Notes: generated from the sequence alone by a model not told the origin. A stretch of DNA of 50,777 nt from Chara braunii (GCA_003427395.1 BFEA01000646.1:355633-406409); one strand, 5' to 3'. Positions 1 to 11,762 are shown, numbered from the stretch's first letter. Made by a program: numbers and translations.

Positions 1-990
1 ATATCCAGCATGCATTGTCGGCCTCACGTTTATGTGCCCAGGGCCTAACCAACTCGGGGCCCTGGGATTTCTGCATTTGCAGAGCTCCGATACTCGGTGC
101 ACACTAACCAACGGGCGTGCTGCAACTGTATGGACCCCACTTCGTAAAATGTTTGCACAGAGGCCTCTTGTTGATTTGCTGGCCCGCCTTCACTTAGGGC
201 GGGCACTAGGCTTGCTGGGGCCTTAGCCCAGAACATGTACATCATGGCAAGGCCCCTTCTTGAGGGCTCAATCCTCACAGGAGGTTCCACTTTCAGAGAA
301 AGGATAGATCCAGTTTCCGAGAATATGACAACCTCCCTAGTTCACCTAATATGCCCAAAGTGAAACAAAAAAAACGAAATGCTAATATCCGAAGTTCCGG
401 AGATCTGTTGCGATTTCTTTTCTTTTGCAGAGATTTGACAAAGCCCTAATTGATTAACTAATAACAATCAATCAATCAATCCGTCAATCAAGCAAGCTGG
501 CTCCTTGATTGGGCGGATCCTCTGATTGAGAGGTCCGCTCCGATACCAAACTGTCGCATACCATAATGGTGCAGACCAGAACAAGAACCGACCTCTCTCA
601 CATAGTACAGGATAGCGCAGCGGAAGGCTAATACCAATGATCAGACCAATCAATGTCGCATTGCAGACCAAACATACATCATCATCATCGCAAGGTGTGA
701 AGGGGCCTGACGCTACAGACAGGAGGAATGCGCCAGGCTCAGATCATACATAGATGAAGAGGAGGGGGATCAGACGAAGAGGAAGGGAGGGATGAGGATG
801 TCATCAACACCAAGTCTTCGATATAGATCCCAAATAATCCCCCATCCTATGTCGCTGTCCCAATGTCGAGTCAGAATCCAAATGTCATCAAATCTCGAAC
901 TCACAAATCTCTCTCTCTCTTTCTCCCTCGTAGTCTGTCAAATAGTGAAACGTCAGGTAGCGAGAGGGTGAGGGAGAGATGGTGGACTGG
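1..990. other. No recognisable gene
   Basis: I see no coding sequence, RNA gene or mobile-element domain here. Open frames on both strands are short and overlap each other. A short TCAA run lies at about 468-490 and a CT-rich tract at about 905-930. Confidence 0.6.
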
Positions 991-1480
991 AGGAGGAAGA
1001 AGAAGAACTCTCTCTCTCTCTCTCGGTGCCAGGTACTAACCTGTGGAAGGTGGCACCTTGTTGCAGGTACATCGAAGACGAAGCTGGAGCGATGGCATCA
1101 CTGGTAAGCTCCCAGGTAAGTCTCCCTGGCCTCCGCCACTCTCCTCCCTCTCCACGCCACTCTAAGGTCCTAGCAGCGCCCAGCGCTGAAGACTACTCCT
1201 ATCGTACTCTACTACTACTGCAGCGCTCCCTAAGAGTGCTGCTGCCGAATGTCTGAAGACTGCCTCCTGAACTGCATGTGCCCTCTCAGGCGGACCAGCA
1301 CTATATAGTGCTGGTCCGGCTGGGAGGCTGCTCTTTTCCAATGCCAAATCGTGCCAGACCCTGGCGCCCAAGTTCAAAAAAAGGTTGTCTTGAAACAGGC
1401 CTAAAAATGGCCTGCTGTTATCCCTGGTCTGGCGCCTAAGTTTCAGGATAGGTCGACTTTAAGAGGGCCCTCCTTTTTAG
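991..1480 (+). repeat. Dispersed repeat R1, plus-orientation copy
   Basis: A GAAGAA/CT-rich start at 1000-1025 is followed by blocks rich in CCAGGTA and GGTAAG, a CCTCCGCC block near 1130, GCAGCGC motifs, a TATATAG core near 1303 and GCGCC(C/T)AAGTT motifs at about 1362 and 1432. The same order of landmarks is seen on the minus strand at about 18.7 to 18.2 kb. This suggests two diverged copies of one repeat in opposite orientation. I cannot tell whether it is an LTR, a MITE or a promoter-bearing fragment. Similarity was judged by eye. Confidence 0.4.
1291..1318. repeat. Perfect 28-bp palindrome with TATATA centre
   Basis: Positions 1291-1318 are exactly self-complementary, with half-site CGGACCAGCACTAT. 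The centre reads CTATATAG. It lies inside repeat R1 and could be a cruciform, a dimeric binding site or a TATA-containing core promoter of the repeat. Confidence 0.8.
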
Positions 1481-2469
1481 GCTGAAACGACACAGGGCCT
1501 GGAGGGCCCTTATTCTGCCTGGTCGGGCCCTGCAGGCCCGCGTGGTGCGCAGTATGCCACACCCAACCACTCCATCTGCCTGAGTTCAAATCCTCTGAGC
1601 ACATGTACTACACAATTATTGCAAAGCAACACATGCAGCATCTGTGGACAGAATCCTAAATGGCACCAGCAACTTTGCAACAAATCCAGCCAAACTGGCC
1701 CAAACATGAATTTCAAAATGTGTCCAAGACTTCGCAAAAGTTAAAAGAACTTGAAACATATTCTATGATCTTCTTTGTATGGTCTCACTATCCCAGGGGC
1801 ACTTCCCATCAGTGCTCTGCTTTCAAGTTTTAATCCTTTATGATTGACTTCTTCAGGGTAGTCAGCATGTCTAACTCTGTCAAGTTTGCTCACACTGCCC
1901 TACCCGCCTGGTGCTCGTAGATGCACGGCGGCATTGACAAGGCATCTTATAACACAGTATAGCAGTCAGAGAGCAAGGCAATCAGGTCGGCAGGCGAGCA
2001 TACAATGACACAGCAAGGTACTCATCATCGCCACTCAACACAGTAGCACTAGACAGCAGATAGCAAGGCAAGCTGGCAGGATGGACACCACAGCAAGCAA
2101 GCCACACAGCAACACAGAAGCCCATGGATGCAGAAAGGATCAAAGCGGACCATCACGCACTCGTATCATATTGAAAACCTAGTAGACTGTAGGCTCATGC
2201 CACCGTCAGGAAGCAGGAAGCCACCACATGAATGTCTGTTGCCACTGAAAACGCAGATACATTGGCATCCCGAACAAAGCAGCCCCCCAAATAGTGTCCG
2301 GCACTCTATAGAGATGGGAACTGAGTCAACTGACTTTTTGGCATAATGTCAAGGTGCTACACTTACACACTCAGAAAGACAGAGGAGAAGGCAAACTAAC
2401 ACACCCAAGTGGAGAACAACGCAAGGAAAACGCAGACAGAAGAGAGAAGGGAGTTATATGTATATCAAT
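1481..2469. other. No recognisable gene
   Basis: Nothing convincing. Short frames lack domain similarity. Many CAGCAAG/AGCAAGGCA-like words occur between 1960 and 2110 without a clean tandem period. Confidence 0.5.
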
Positions 2470-2640
2470 GCTAATCGGGGGGAGAGCTTCTACAAAATAA
2501 ACAATTCCCTGCTTGAAACACGGGAAATGAAGGAAGCTGTCCTGGAAGATTGTGCAAAGCACCGGCCTGAGGAGGGATCAACATCTTTCCCACAGTTAGT
2601 CAGAAGCCTGTCAAAGGCGGCCTGCAAGGGCCCTGAAATA
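2470..2640 (+). pseudogene. L1 LINE ORF2 fragment (endonuclease-RT linker)
   Basis: The plus frame contains RGESFYKINNSLLE, then an MKEAVLEDCA stretch and SFPQLVRSLSK. This matches the segment just after the APE endonuclease in the L1 at 36.8-37.0 kb, which has RGPG, LNKISNTLQE, MKETILDVCA and TFPQLVGILS in the same order, and fits the usual LINE pattern of a Lys-Leu-Asn-x-Ser-Leu motif. Only about 57 codons remain. No endonuclease or RT core is attached, so it is a dead fragment of the same L1 family. Confidence 0.65.
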
Positions 2641-4902
2641 AAAGTACAAGCCGAAAGCAGAAATTAATAATTATTAATTATTAATTTTAAAGATCTGTCT
2701 ATAGATGTATGGATAAATCTGTGTAGTATGGAGTATGTATACACGGGTATTGTGTCCACGAGCATGCACACTCCTGTATGGGAGTAAATGTGGCATACAC
2801 GTACTCCCTACGTGTATGGGATTTCTTTCTTTCTTTTTTGCCCCGTTAATATATAGATCCAGTAGAAGGGGGAGGCCACAGCAGCAGTATAAGGTCCAGT
2901 TCCGGTACCAGGAACCAGAGGATGAGCCACGGTACACCAAGAACGAGTAGAGACTGCCCCTAACATTGTGTCCTACAACGATAGGGCAAAGAGGGGAATC
3001 AACATTGCCGATAAAAGATTCGATCTTCCTCGGAGGACCTCGAAATTAGGCTGGCGGGAATGAAAGGATTTCCCGTTGTCCCGAGTCCCGGTTCAGAGTC
3101 CCAAATGGTCCAAGTCCCATGAGTCTGCAGGCCCAGTGGCCAAAACAACGGTTTGGAGTCTAGTAGGAAAATCGTCATAGGGTCATTAAAAGTCGTAGCC
3201 CTGGTAACCACCGACAAGAAATACCCAAAGTCCCGAATCTAATTTTGTGGCAGCATCCTGGGAGTATCTGGTAGGTTCCGGGACTGGCAAAGGCCGCGGG
3301 AACCGGTACCGGTCTGATGCTGACAAAGATATCACTTCAGCTGCTATTTACAGATGCTACAGTGCTTCCATCGGGTCATTTCTCAATCTGCATGTTGCTT
3401 AACCTCTGCTGTAGCGCTTGTGTGACCAAGTGAGTTAGGCAGTCGGGTGCCATAGCTGGGGTTGTCGGGGAGGAAGATGGCGGCCATAGGCGTAGGGTAG
3501 AAGAGAGAGGAAGTGAGAGAAGTTTGCGAGTACATTCAGAGAGCGAGTGCGAGCGGTCCAAGTAGAGAGAGAGCGGGATAGAAATGATAAGAGGGAGAGA
3601 GAGGGGACAGAGTAAGAGATTACCTGTGTGGTTTGAAAGGGGATAGCTGCCATAACAGCTTGTAGTATATGCCTGAAACTGGTATAATTGTGATGCTTTG
3701 GAGAACAGTCATTTAGATTTGGGCAAACTCAGCCAAACTGCCATTTCTCTGGTGTTGTACGAGTTTCCTGTGTAACTTTCGTTGCGATGCGTGCTGAGGT
3801 TTGCCACCGAATCTGCGTTGGTTCGTTGCACTTTGATCCCCTGCCCAAAATCCTCAGCTGCGACTTCTCTGATACCGAGGGGTTCTGCAAAGGTACTGTA
3901 TGCCGCACTGGGCTCAGGTTCCCTCTGACATGCCTCTTTCTCAAGCATACAGCTGGGTCATTATGTCACATTAGGGTCATGCTCAACTATACCAATCCCA
4001 GCTCCTGTGGCAACTGTCATGTTGAGAATGCCCAGCTGGCCCGTCCATGTCATCACCCAACTCATCCCTACCATTCTTGTCCTCTCTGTCGTCAAGGACA
4101 GACAGACCACCGAGTCTTCTCTTATCCTCCCTAGTATGCTCTCATCTTCATTTCACACTCCTCACTTTCCTAGCCACTTCCTTTGCTCTATCTTTCTACT
4201 CTCTGTATCCCCTCCTCCTTCACTCTGCCTCTTTTTGACAGCGCACAAGTGCGCCTTTATGCCATGCGGGGGTAGAGACAGCTCATGATGAACTACACCA
4301 ACATGGCAAACCCTGTACCTGAGAGGCACATTAAAGGGAGACTTGCAAGACGTAACAAAAAATCGTGAAGAAAAGGCAAAAGAAAAAAAGAAGTCTCTGA
4401 GAAAGAGCTGCAGAGAGAAAGGCAAAAAGAACTGCTTCAGAGTCAGTGTGTCTTATCCTGTCTGCTCTTTCCTGCATGCATTTTGAAATTTGGAAGTGAA
4501 CACTCTTTTTGGTCATCAGGGACAACACAAGCTGCTGCCGGACAGGCCTCCCTGCATAATGAGAAGATTCCCATGAATAGAAATGAGTTGGCAAACCAAT
4601 CAAAGTCCTTGGGCCTAGGGATGTCCCGGCCATCAGTAAACGTGATGGCCACTAGAATGATAATTAAGAAAAAGAGGGAAAAGTCAGAAAACAAATAACA
4701 TCACTGACTCCCTTAGTAAAAGGAAAAAGAAGTCCTTGGAGACATCCTTCAGAACTGAAAAGATACAGGGAATATTACCATGACCTGGAGGAAACACACA
4801 AATCCAGAAATGGTGCAGATTAAGAAATCAAGATTAATGTTATTATTTTTATTGAAGTATAATTAATCATACTATTCTATGATAGTATTATCATAGCACC
4901 TT
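2641..4902. other. No recognisable gene; AT/GA-rich tracts
   Basis: An ATTAATTATTAATT tract lies near 2665-2690, a purine-rich block at 3470-3620 and an A/G-rich tract at 4360-4440. A 115-codon plus frame at 3787-4134 is Cys/His-rich by chance codon content and matches no family I recognise. A 71-codon Lys-rich frame at 4483-4698 is likewise unsupported. Confidence 0.5.
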
Positions 4903-5051
4903 GCCACACCACTCTCGAAATGTGAAAAAGACAAAAAATTGGTGGGCGCATTTGGCCATGTTCTAGCAGGAAGTTCAAAAATTGGTGGGCGCATTTGGCC
5001 ATGTTCTAGCAGGATTCATTCTCAATTTGCACATTTCGAGAGTGGTGTGGC
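4903..5051. repeat. 149-bp element with 22-bp inverted ends and internal direct repeats
   Basis: Positions 4903-4924 are the exact reverse complement of 5030-5051 (22/22). Between them lie two nearly identical direct copies of a ~38-bp unit at about 4934-4971 and 4977-5014, period 43, both containing TTGGTGGGCGCATTTGGCCA. The layout is that of a small non-autonomous terminal-inverted-repeat element, but I could not see a convincing target-site duplication in the immediate flanks. Confidence 0.65.
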
Positions 5052-5864
5052 GACGCCCATAGTGTTCAGCCAAGACAAGACCAAACTCAAACACATTTGG
5101 CGTATTGATTCACAAGATTCATTATTATTGTTATTATTATTATTTTCCATTCACAAGATTCAGTATCTTCTGACAGGGCAAGTCCGAAGATAGATGAAGA
5201 TAGAAGCGGCGGCTATGGCGAGCCAGAACCTCAATCATGAATGCGCTTCTGGTGAGGAGACCAACGGGTCTCAGCCAGGTGGCCTTGTCTGACTCAGCAG
5301 CCCATGCAGAATGCGTAGCTGTATCTTGGACGTTCCGAAGAAGATTGAGCATATCTCAGATTTTTTATTTTTTTTCATGTATTACAGAGAGTCAATCTTC
5401 ATTAACTCTGTTAGCAAGGAGAAGAGTCCCAGCGGGTGTTTTCTTGCGTACAGTGGACCCCGCTGGGCTTGCCAGGTGCAGTTCACAGTCTCTCCCTCCT
5501 CACGGTTGGCAATCAGTGTGTGATTGCACATGCCAGCTTGGCTTGCCTCATCTCGATCGAGTCAGCTTTTGTCAGTCATACCGCAGATGCATTGTGTAAC
5601 TTGTGTTTGCTACACGCATTGAGCATTTAAATGAGAACAAAATCTGACTATGTCTCAGAAGGGTGAAACGGGCTCGCACTGTATTCTTGGGCAATCCATT
5701 CATCAAGATGGCAACACAAAATCCTCAACAGTGCTTAGGAAAACACTGTCTCTTTCCTGTCCGGACACTTATAGTTCCTAATCCTACGTGCACCTCGCGT
5801 TCTTAAACCCATTCAAGTGTTTCTCCTCGATGGTTGGGGGTTGACCAAGGGTTGGTCCCTCCCA
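5052..5864. other. No recognisable gene
   Basis: An ATT trinucleotide tract lies at 5120-5145. The 120-codon plus frame at 5237-5599 has no recognised domain. The last ~45 bp before 5865 are not nad5-like, so a junction lies close to 5864. Confidence 0.5.
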
Positions 5865-6038
5865 GTGATTCATGCAATGTTTTATGAACAAGATATGCAC
5901 AAAATGGGAGGATTAGCTTCTTTGTTACCGTTAACGTATGCTATGATGCTAATACGTAGCATGTCTCTAATTGGATTTCCTTTTTTAATTGGATTTTTTA
6001 CGAACAATGTGATCTTAGAACTTGCTTGTACTAAATAT
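5865..6038 (+). pseudogene. nad5: Nuclear mitochondrial insertion: nad5 fragment
   Basis: The translation contains [37 protein letters not shown] and [10 protein letters not shown] in the order found in plant mitochondrial NADH dehydrogenase subunit 5, a proton-pumping membrane subunit of complex I. About 58 codons are open without a stop. Base composition is more A/T-rich than the flanks, and plausible substitutions (for example FFTNN where YSKD-like residues are usual) suggest age. Full-length NAD5 is over 600 residues, so this is a small internal piece. Its right end runs directly into an L1 RT fragment. It is a NUMT, not an expressed gene. Confidence 0.85.
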
Positions 6039-6041
6039 CCA

Positions 6042-6530
6042 AGAAGGGGGACCCGACAGACATTAGGAGCGATAGACCGATCATGCTGCTCACAGTCGTG
6101 TACAAAATGCTCGCCAAACTGTTAGCCAATAGGCCGAGAGCCATCACGAAGGGATGCTTCCACATTGACTAGACCAGCTTCATTCCGGGCAGATTCATAT
6201 TTGACAACGTCACGACCTTGTTGGAGCAGTTAGATACATAAAGAATAAGAAAATCAACACCGCTATTCTCTTCTTCGACTTCAGAAAGGCGTACGACAAG
6301 TCAACTGGAATTTTCAGCAACAATGTATGGAGCGCATGGGAGTGGGGCCCAACTTCCGGCGGTGGGTGAGGGTCTTGTACAACCACACACGTGGCCAGGT
6401 TCAGGTGAACGGTTTTCTCTCCCCCCTATACAGGATGTCAAGATTGGTCCGGAAGGGGGTTCCTCTGGCAGTTCACAATGGAGGCTATTGCCTCCTATGT
6501 ACGAAAGGACCCTGAAATAGAGAGGCAGTG
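6042..6530 (+). pseudogene. L1 LINE reverse transcriptase fragment, decayed
   Basis: Across frames the plus strand encodes [25 protein letters not shown] with a stop, TSFIPGRFIFDN, then the motif A region with FFDFRKAYD-like residues after a frame change, then the MERMGVGPNFRRWVRVLYN and QVQVNGFLSP segments. This is the order of LINE RT motifs 1-A-2a, and it closely parallels 37.57-37.98 kb. At least one in-frame stop and several frameshifts make it nonfunctional. The 5' end abuts the NUMT. Confidence 0.8.
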
Positions 6531-9133
6531 TAGCTTGTGATAAGCCAAGCTCTGTACCTCGCGGCTTCACGTATCCTTCGGAATAAACCCCAAAGTCAGC
6601 CCCGAAGCACCGATCTTGACTAATTACTAAGGAAGGGGTCAGTCGGGAATTTTTGAAGGCCATCTACATGCATCTTTCGAGTTTTGCCCGTCCTTGTTCA
6701 CATTAGTCCCATGCGGCCGATTAGCGACCACGCGGGAATTTCAAGAAAACGGTTATGAATTCGGTTGACGGTGTTCTTAAGTTTCTTTCATCAAATGTGC
6801 GCACGCGGCCATTTTGAATTCTTGCTTGACTACACAAGCTCGCTTCCCGCTTTATGCACGCATGCCAACCTCTTTTCTTGCTGTCCTTCGTCTCCACGCA
6901 CCCTTTTGTCTTCCTCTCACCCCTCGTCCTATCCTTCCCTGGCTCTTCAGCTCAATTGATTGGTTGCCAGTTGAGATGGCTGGATCAAGCTATAAGAGCA
7001 AACTTACTCGTGTGGCTTGAGCGACCACCTCAATTGTGCAAAAATTTTGATTGTCCCGCCTTCTCCGACTTTCCAGAACCTTCCTCCTCCTCTATTGCTC
7101 ATCTACGCCCCTCGCTGCCCGCATTACACACTGGTGCCCGCCACCTTCCACGCTATAAATCTGAGCAGCCCCTTCCTCTCCCTCTCTTTGATCTCGGCTG
7201 CAATTCTGCACGAGCTATACGCAAAGACTGCGGCGCCGAACTAGCTCAAAGTGCCCAAGGAACGGATGGAGTGACAGCGTGGTGTGGGATTAGCGATAGA
7301 CTCGGGGTGAGGCAGTTGGAGGGACTGAGCGGTGGTGGAGACGAGAGTGCAACCAGTGGCAGGGCCTTGTGGCTATGATTGGCTTGCGCTTGGTTGGCTA
7401 TCATGGTGGCTGTGCACGCAGAGTGCCAACATTATATGGTTCTTGAATAGCAAGGGACTCACTTCTTCTCCAACGCTGCTTTGTACAAGTGTCATGTGTA
7501 CTAAAGACTAAGTGTGGATACTAAGCTGTGTGCATGGGTGTGGTTGCAAATGTTAATGGATGTTGAATGCTTCACTGTCAGAAAGTCTATGGATGTATGA
7601 ATGTAGGAAGACTGTATGATGGTCTTTGTTGTACTTGCGTGCCTGGGTGCACATCTAGGGTAATTGGGGTTGGACGTCTGCCTGAGTGCATGAGTGTGTT
7701 GATGCCCTCTTTTCCCCGACTAACTTACGATCCCCACGCTTAGCACACGTGTGAGATCATCGCCGACCTTTCTCCTCCCTTCTTCCCTGCACGCAAGTGC
7801 TACGTGTCAACTTTCCCGCTCATCTGTGCGCATGCTCGGGCGACCAGAGACATCAAGTGTGAAGGCTTAGTTGTTCCACCTGATCTCCCTGTCGTCCAAT
7901 GGTCCCTGCAATCAGGTGGCCATGGCTGCAACCCGCCTGGCCTAGCTGCACCCGATGGGCCCTGTCTAGGGGCAGTTCTGAAGCATGCAGGCTCAACTGG
8001 GGTTCAGCCAGGTGGTGCCATGGCTTGGGTGCAGGCCACAGCTGGCTGCATAATTAGTCGGGTCACCCGTACAGGTCTCATGCCAATATGTGCTAGTTTA
8101 GGGCTGCAGTACATAGACCCATCCATATTTTCCTCCCTACCGTTCCCCCTGTGTAGGGCTGAATGAGAAATACACCAGGCTGTGAACACAAGACGTGTAA
8201 ATAAAATGTATCAATGTATGACAGACTGAAGGCGGTGTATGCTCAGTTTTTTTAAGACATCCTGAAGGGCGGAAAATTTCGGAATTCCGGGGGGGCATGG
8301 GGGGGTGGGGGGCAACATGCTGTGCGTGGAGATTTTCAAAATTTGTCACTTCGACTCCATTCGGGAGGGAAACAACCTTGGAGCAGTAGGCAGCAACCCA
8401 ACATTTGAAGGGACGAACTTCGAACTTGGGAAGCGCCTAAGAAACCTGTGGGCGGCAAACTCGTGGGACAGGGAGGGGGGTGTACCATCCTGGCGCACGC
8501 ACACGTCGTGGGTTAGAGGGAGAGAGGGGGAGGGGGGGGGGGGGGGGCGAGCCACATTGATGTTTCAAATTACTATAATAAAAAAACAAAGGTGGCCTAT
8601 TGTGGCCCAAGGTGGGCCCAGGCACCGAGAGTGATGTAAAAGTGGGTCTTAGTCCGACCGGGTGTAATTGGGCATTTTTCTGGGTTCCCAGCCGAGCTGG
8701 GTCTGGTTCAGAAAATCTGCAAAAAACCGCTGTCCAGTTTGGACAGCTGGCCATTTATTTGCAGCTATGGCTGGGTACAGTTGTAGGTTTTCTTGCAGGT
8801 CAGATTTGGGTCAGATCCAGTTCACAACGTATGCAAAGATTGCAAGCACTGTCGTCCCGCCATCACCCTTTGTCGAAGTAGCAATTTTGTTTGGAGCCGT
8901 CACACGTATCAGCTTGCATTTTAGGCAGCGGGATCGGATGGTGTAGCACAAGTTGAGATTTGTATGGAGTCAAGGTTTGCCCATTGTTTCCTTGTTGCAG
9001 AGTTTTTACAGTTACTTTTTGAGTACAGATGAGTTGCATCTCTGACCTTCAGTCTCCGGGCAGAACTTCGCTGATGTCCTGCCCCTTCTCAGCTATCTAA
9101 CTTCTTAACTTTCACGATTGCCCCTGTCGGCTA
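6531..9133. other. No recognisable gene
   Basis: The longest open frame (6854-7378, 174 codons) is Pro/Ser/Leu-rich with no recognised domain and overlaps other frames, so I do not call it. A G-homopolymer tract lies at about 8530-8547, and a short hairpin GCTGTCCA/TGGACAGC near 8730-8748. Confidence 0.5.
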
Positions 9134-9830
9134 GTGTTTCCAAGAAGACCCTCGGGACTGAGGCGAGAACCCCAGTTTTGTCTTGGCGGTTCAATCCCTG
9201 GTGGCCCGCCCAAAATCCTCGGCCACACCCCAATTACTCTAATCGGCATTCCCACGGGTAAGGAACGCTGCATGGGGTGTGAGATTACGTATCACAAGCT
9301 GCCAGATTGGACGCAAGGAAGGCGGAGAAGAAGAGGGTAGTCATACACTGCAGGTGGAGAAAAAACTACAAGGATTGGTAGGTGGAAGCACATAGTTCAA
9401 GTGCCCTCATTACGGTCACCTCCCAAGCCATCGCCGGAGCATGCTGGCGGCTCAGTTTAAGGAGGCTGTCACCCCATTGTTCCTACTGGGTAAGAGATCC
9501 GGAAACTCAGAGGACTGGGAGGACCCAGTAGGGAAGCTGCACTCCTCAGATCTCAGACCGGCCTTGGTGCAACTATCGAAACAGGCACGATTGAAGGAGG
9601 ATCTGGTGTGGAAGGCTGGAAGCCAGCACGTACGGGCTGCTGAGGTACTGGATGGCCCCTGAAAAGGCAGCACGGGCGGCGTCATTGGTCTCAAATGACA
9701 GGCTTTTCCTTACTGATGAGGCGGGGTGGGCAAAGAGGCTGAAGCGCTTGATCAACAAGCACGAAGCCAGCTATTGCACTAACTCAGAGGACGGAGGAGC
9801 CGGAGCTATGGTCAGACAGGATCCATGATA
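9134..9830 (+). pseudogene. L1 LINE ORF1 remnant (nucleic-acid-binding protein)
   Basis: The frame at 9134-9340 ends in an ITLIGIPTGKERCMGCEITY-like segment. After a frame break near 9395 a knuckle-like KCPHYGHLPSHR appears at about 9399-9434, followed by the open frame 9441-9661. In L1 elements a CCHC knuckle sits near the C terminus of ORF1, and an endonuclease start follows here at 9918, so the order fits. The first half of the knuckle is missing or frame-shifted. Assignment rests mainly on context and the CxHYGH motif. Confidence 0.5.
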
Positions 9831-9917
9831 GGCCACCATGGAGGCAACACAGGAGCTTCTGGCATTTGAAACATCGTCCCAACAATCAGACCTGAGGATT
9901 GTCTCCTAGACTCCTAG

Positions 9918-10283
9918 TACATCAACGACTTGGCGACGAAATTGTCCAAGCAACAGAAATGGGACAATCTGGTGGCCCGTGTGGTGGGGCCTCCCGACTG
10001 TTACGGACGACACCCACTAGACATCTTGTGCCTACATGAGACCCATTTGATAGACACCCAAGAGCACCAAGCAATTCAGGCGGAGATAACGAGAAGAAAT
10101 AGATGTGAGGGAGGCTCACGGTGACTGGGCCCCCGCAACCAAACCGGGCTCCGCAGGGATGACAATGCTGTTGCACTCGAACTTGGCAACGACCGAACAC
10201 TTGACCATCCAAGAAGTGCGCACGGATGAGCGAGAAGGCCACAGGGTCAGGTGGACCTCGACATGTCCTAACACTTACCAGCA
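9918..10283 (+). pseudogene. L1 LINE APE-type endonuclease N-terminal fragment
   Basis: Near the start lies INDLATKLSKQQKW (in place of the usual N-x-x-G-L start), followed by DILCLHETHL with the conserved catalytic Glu. After a frame change the GMTMLLHSNL and EREGHRV segments match the region after the QETH motif in the better-preserved L1 at 44.7-44.5 kb (AGVAIWIPPNSRIE, EEGRWVF). Downstream motifs (YGPN, GDFN, SRID, GLDH) are absent because the fragment stops near the LTR at 10302. Confidence 0.7.
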
Positions 10284-10301
10284 AAGATGCGAGTTGATTA
10301 G

Positions 10302-10630
10302 TGTGACGGACCCGCCAGCATAGCGGTCGGGATGAGGATGTGGGAGATGGAGATGGAGCTGGAAGGGACAGCGCAGCTCCAACGCAGACTTAACACGCGT
10401 GTACTCCAAACTGTGAAAATGAAGAATGAGACTGAAAACAGACTGCAGTTGGGGTATACCCCCAGCGGACTGACTGGACTCGTAGTACCAACAGTGACCG
10501 GGCAGGACAAGACTGGACTGAATAAGCACACGACCTGTGGGGTCAGGCCACAGCCTGGTCCTACAGGCCGAACAGGCAAAATAACCAGATAGCCCTGGCT
10601 CTAGGCCAGGGCAGCTAAAGGTACGCTGCA
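10302..10630 (-). mobile_element. LTR (solo or 3'), family shared with 35,063-35,422
   Basis: The segment begins TGTGACGGAC and ends GTACGCTGCA, so it has TG...CA ends. It matches the LTR at 35063-35422 over nearly its whole length, including GGAGATGGAGATGGAGCTGG and GGGGTATACCCCCAGCGGAC. In that second copy a primer-binding site adjoins the left end, which fixes the orientation as minus. No primer-binding site adjoins this copy, so it is a solo LTR, a 3' LTR or a fragment. TGATT is found 2 bp outside the left end and again at the right end (10631-10635), a possible 5-bp target duplication. Confidence 0.7.
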
Positions 10631-11762
10631 TGATTCTCGGACCTGTAGTGGATCGAGAGAGCCATAAACATGCTTCCGGAAAAGTAGCGGAACTCTGCAA
10701 CAGTAAAGCTGATAAATCTAGGATGCGAAGCAAGATCAATGCGGAGTCGATGCGATGCAGCCTAAGCTACATCATGTTAGAGCAAAAACAAGCGTTTGAT
10801 GTACACATCCTAGCAAACAGCAGGAAATGAAATGTAGCAGGGTACAATTCTAAAGTCCTAGAGGCAATTGCCTCAATGTTGTGTCGCGAGGAAAAGATAG
10901 CAATATGCCAATATGTTACAAGATAATGTCGTGTCACTGAACAACTAAGAGTGGGATGGTCTCAGAGGGGGTGAATGCAGCCTAAGTATCGACACTACTA
11001 AGGGCAGTCACACATGAAGATGGGATAGGTCAGCCGGCTCAGCGTGAGGGAATGGTAGCGAAACAAAACCGATAACCCACCATCAAGGCGAGTAATGCTC
11101 GACAAAAGGGTGACACCATGCAGGGTCGACCATGAAAGGGGAGCCTGAAATAGGGTGGAGATATGCCTAATTGAAGGCATGCAATGGCCGATACTAGTGA
11201 TGAGGGTAGTGCGTGAGGGAAACATGCACACAACTTACCGACTAGGGAGGAAGCTAGATCTGGGAGCAGGGAATTCAGGATAATGCTACGGTTCCAATGC
11301 CTATACGATACCAAGGGAGAGCTCAACTCAGGGAGAACAACTTAGTGAGAACCATCATGCGACACATACAAACGAATGTACAAGGTAGGGTGGTGGAGTG
11401 AAGTAATCACGTCCAAAGTAGTTGAAGCTGATAAAGTATCTGAAGCCGAGAACGTGGTTGAAGCCGTCGAGGTGGTCGATGACGTCGATGAAGTAGGATT
11501 CGAGTCGATGTCGAAGCAGAGCCACAAAACGCTGAAATCCTGAAAAAGTTGATGATGGATTACCTCATAGTGTGAGTCAGTGGTAGGAGATACGTAAGTG
11601 ATGAGAGTGTCAGTCGCCGAGACGCCGAGGGCGTCGATGAGTGCATTGTGGACACGCGGAGGGTCGGAGGTGTCCGTCTATTGCTGAACGAACAAGCTCA
11701 GAGGGAGCGACATCGTCCTCAACAATCTCCTCAGCTGGAGGAGGAGGAAGAGGGTGAGTCGG
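10631..11762. other. No recognisable gene; presumed 3' flank/LTR zone of the gypsy element
   Basis: This stretch lies downstream (minus orientation) of the chromodomain and would be expected to hold the 3' LTR. I found no matching sequence near the element's gag end, so no LTR is called. Near 11440-11510 the plus strand has a GTCGA/GAAGC-rich degenerate repeat, which reads as a Ser/Thr-rich low-complexity frame on the minus strand. Confidence 0.4.

Noticed and set aside
1586-1605. tRNA T-arm-like GAGTTCAAATCCTCT
   Set aside because: No acceptor, D-arm or anticodon stem could be paired with it within 90 bases.
6854-7378. 174-codon plus-strand open frame
   Set aside because: It is Pro/Ser/Leu-rich, overlaps three other frames, and has no domain or codon pattern supporting a gene.
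9709-9720. CTGATGAG as a possible hammerhead core
   Set aside because: No GAAA with pairing stems follows; it is part of the L1 ORF1/spacer coding text.
10998-11570. 3' LTR of the gypsy element
   Set aside because: No matching copy was found near 17.9-18.7 kb, no polypurine tract on the minus strand, and no TG...CA pair with a target duplication.
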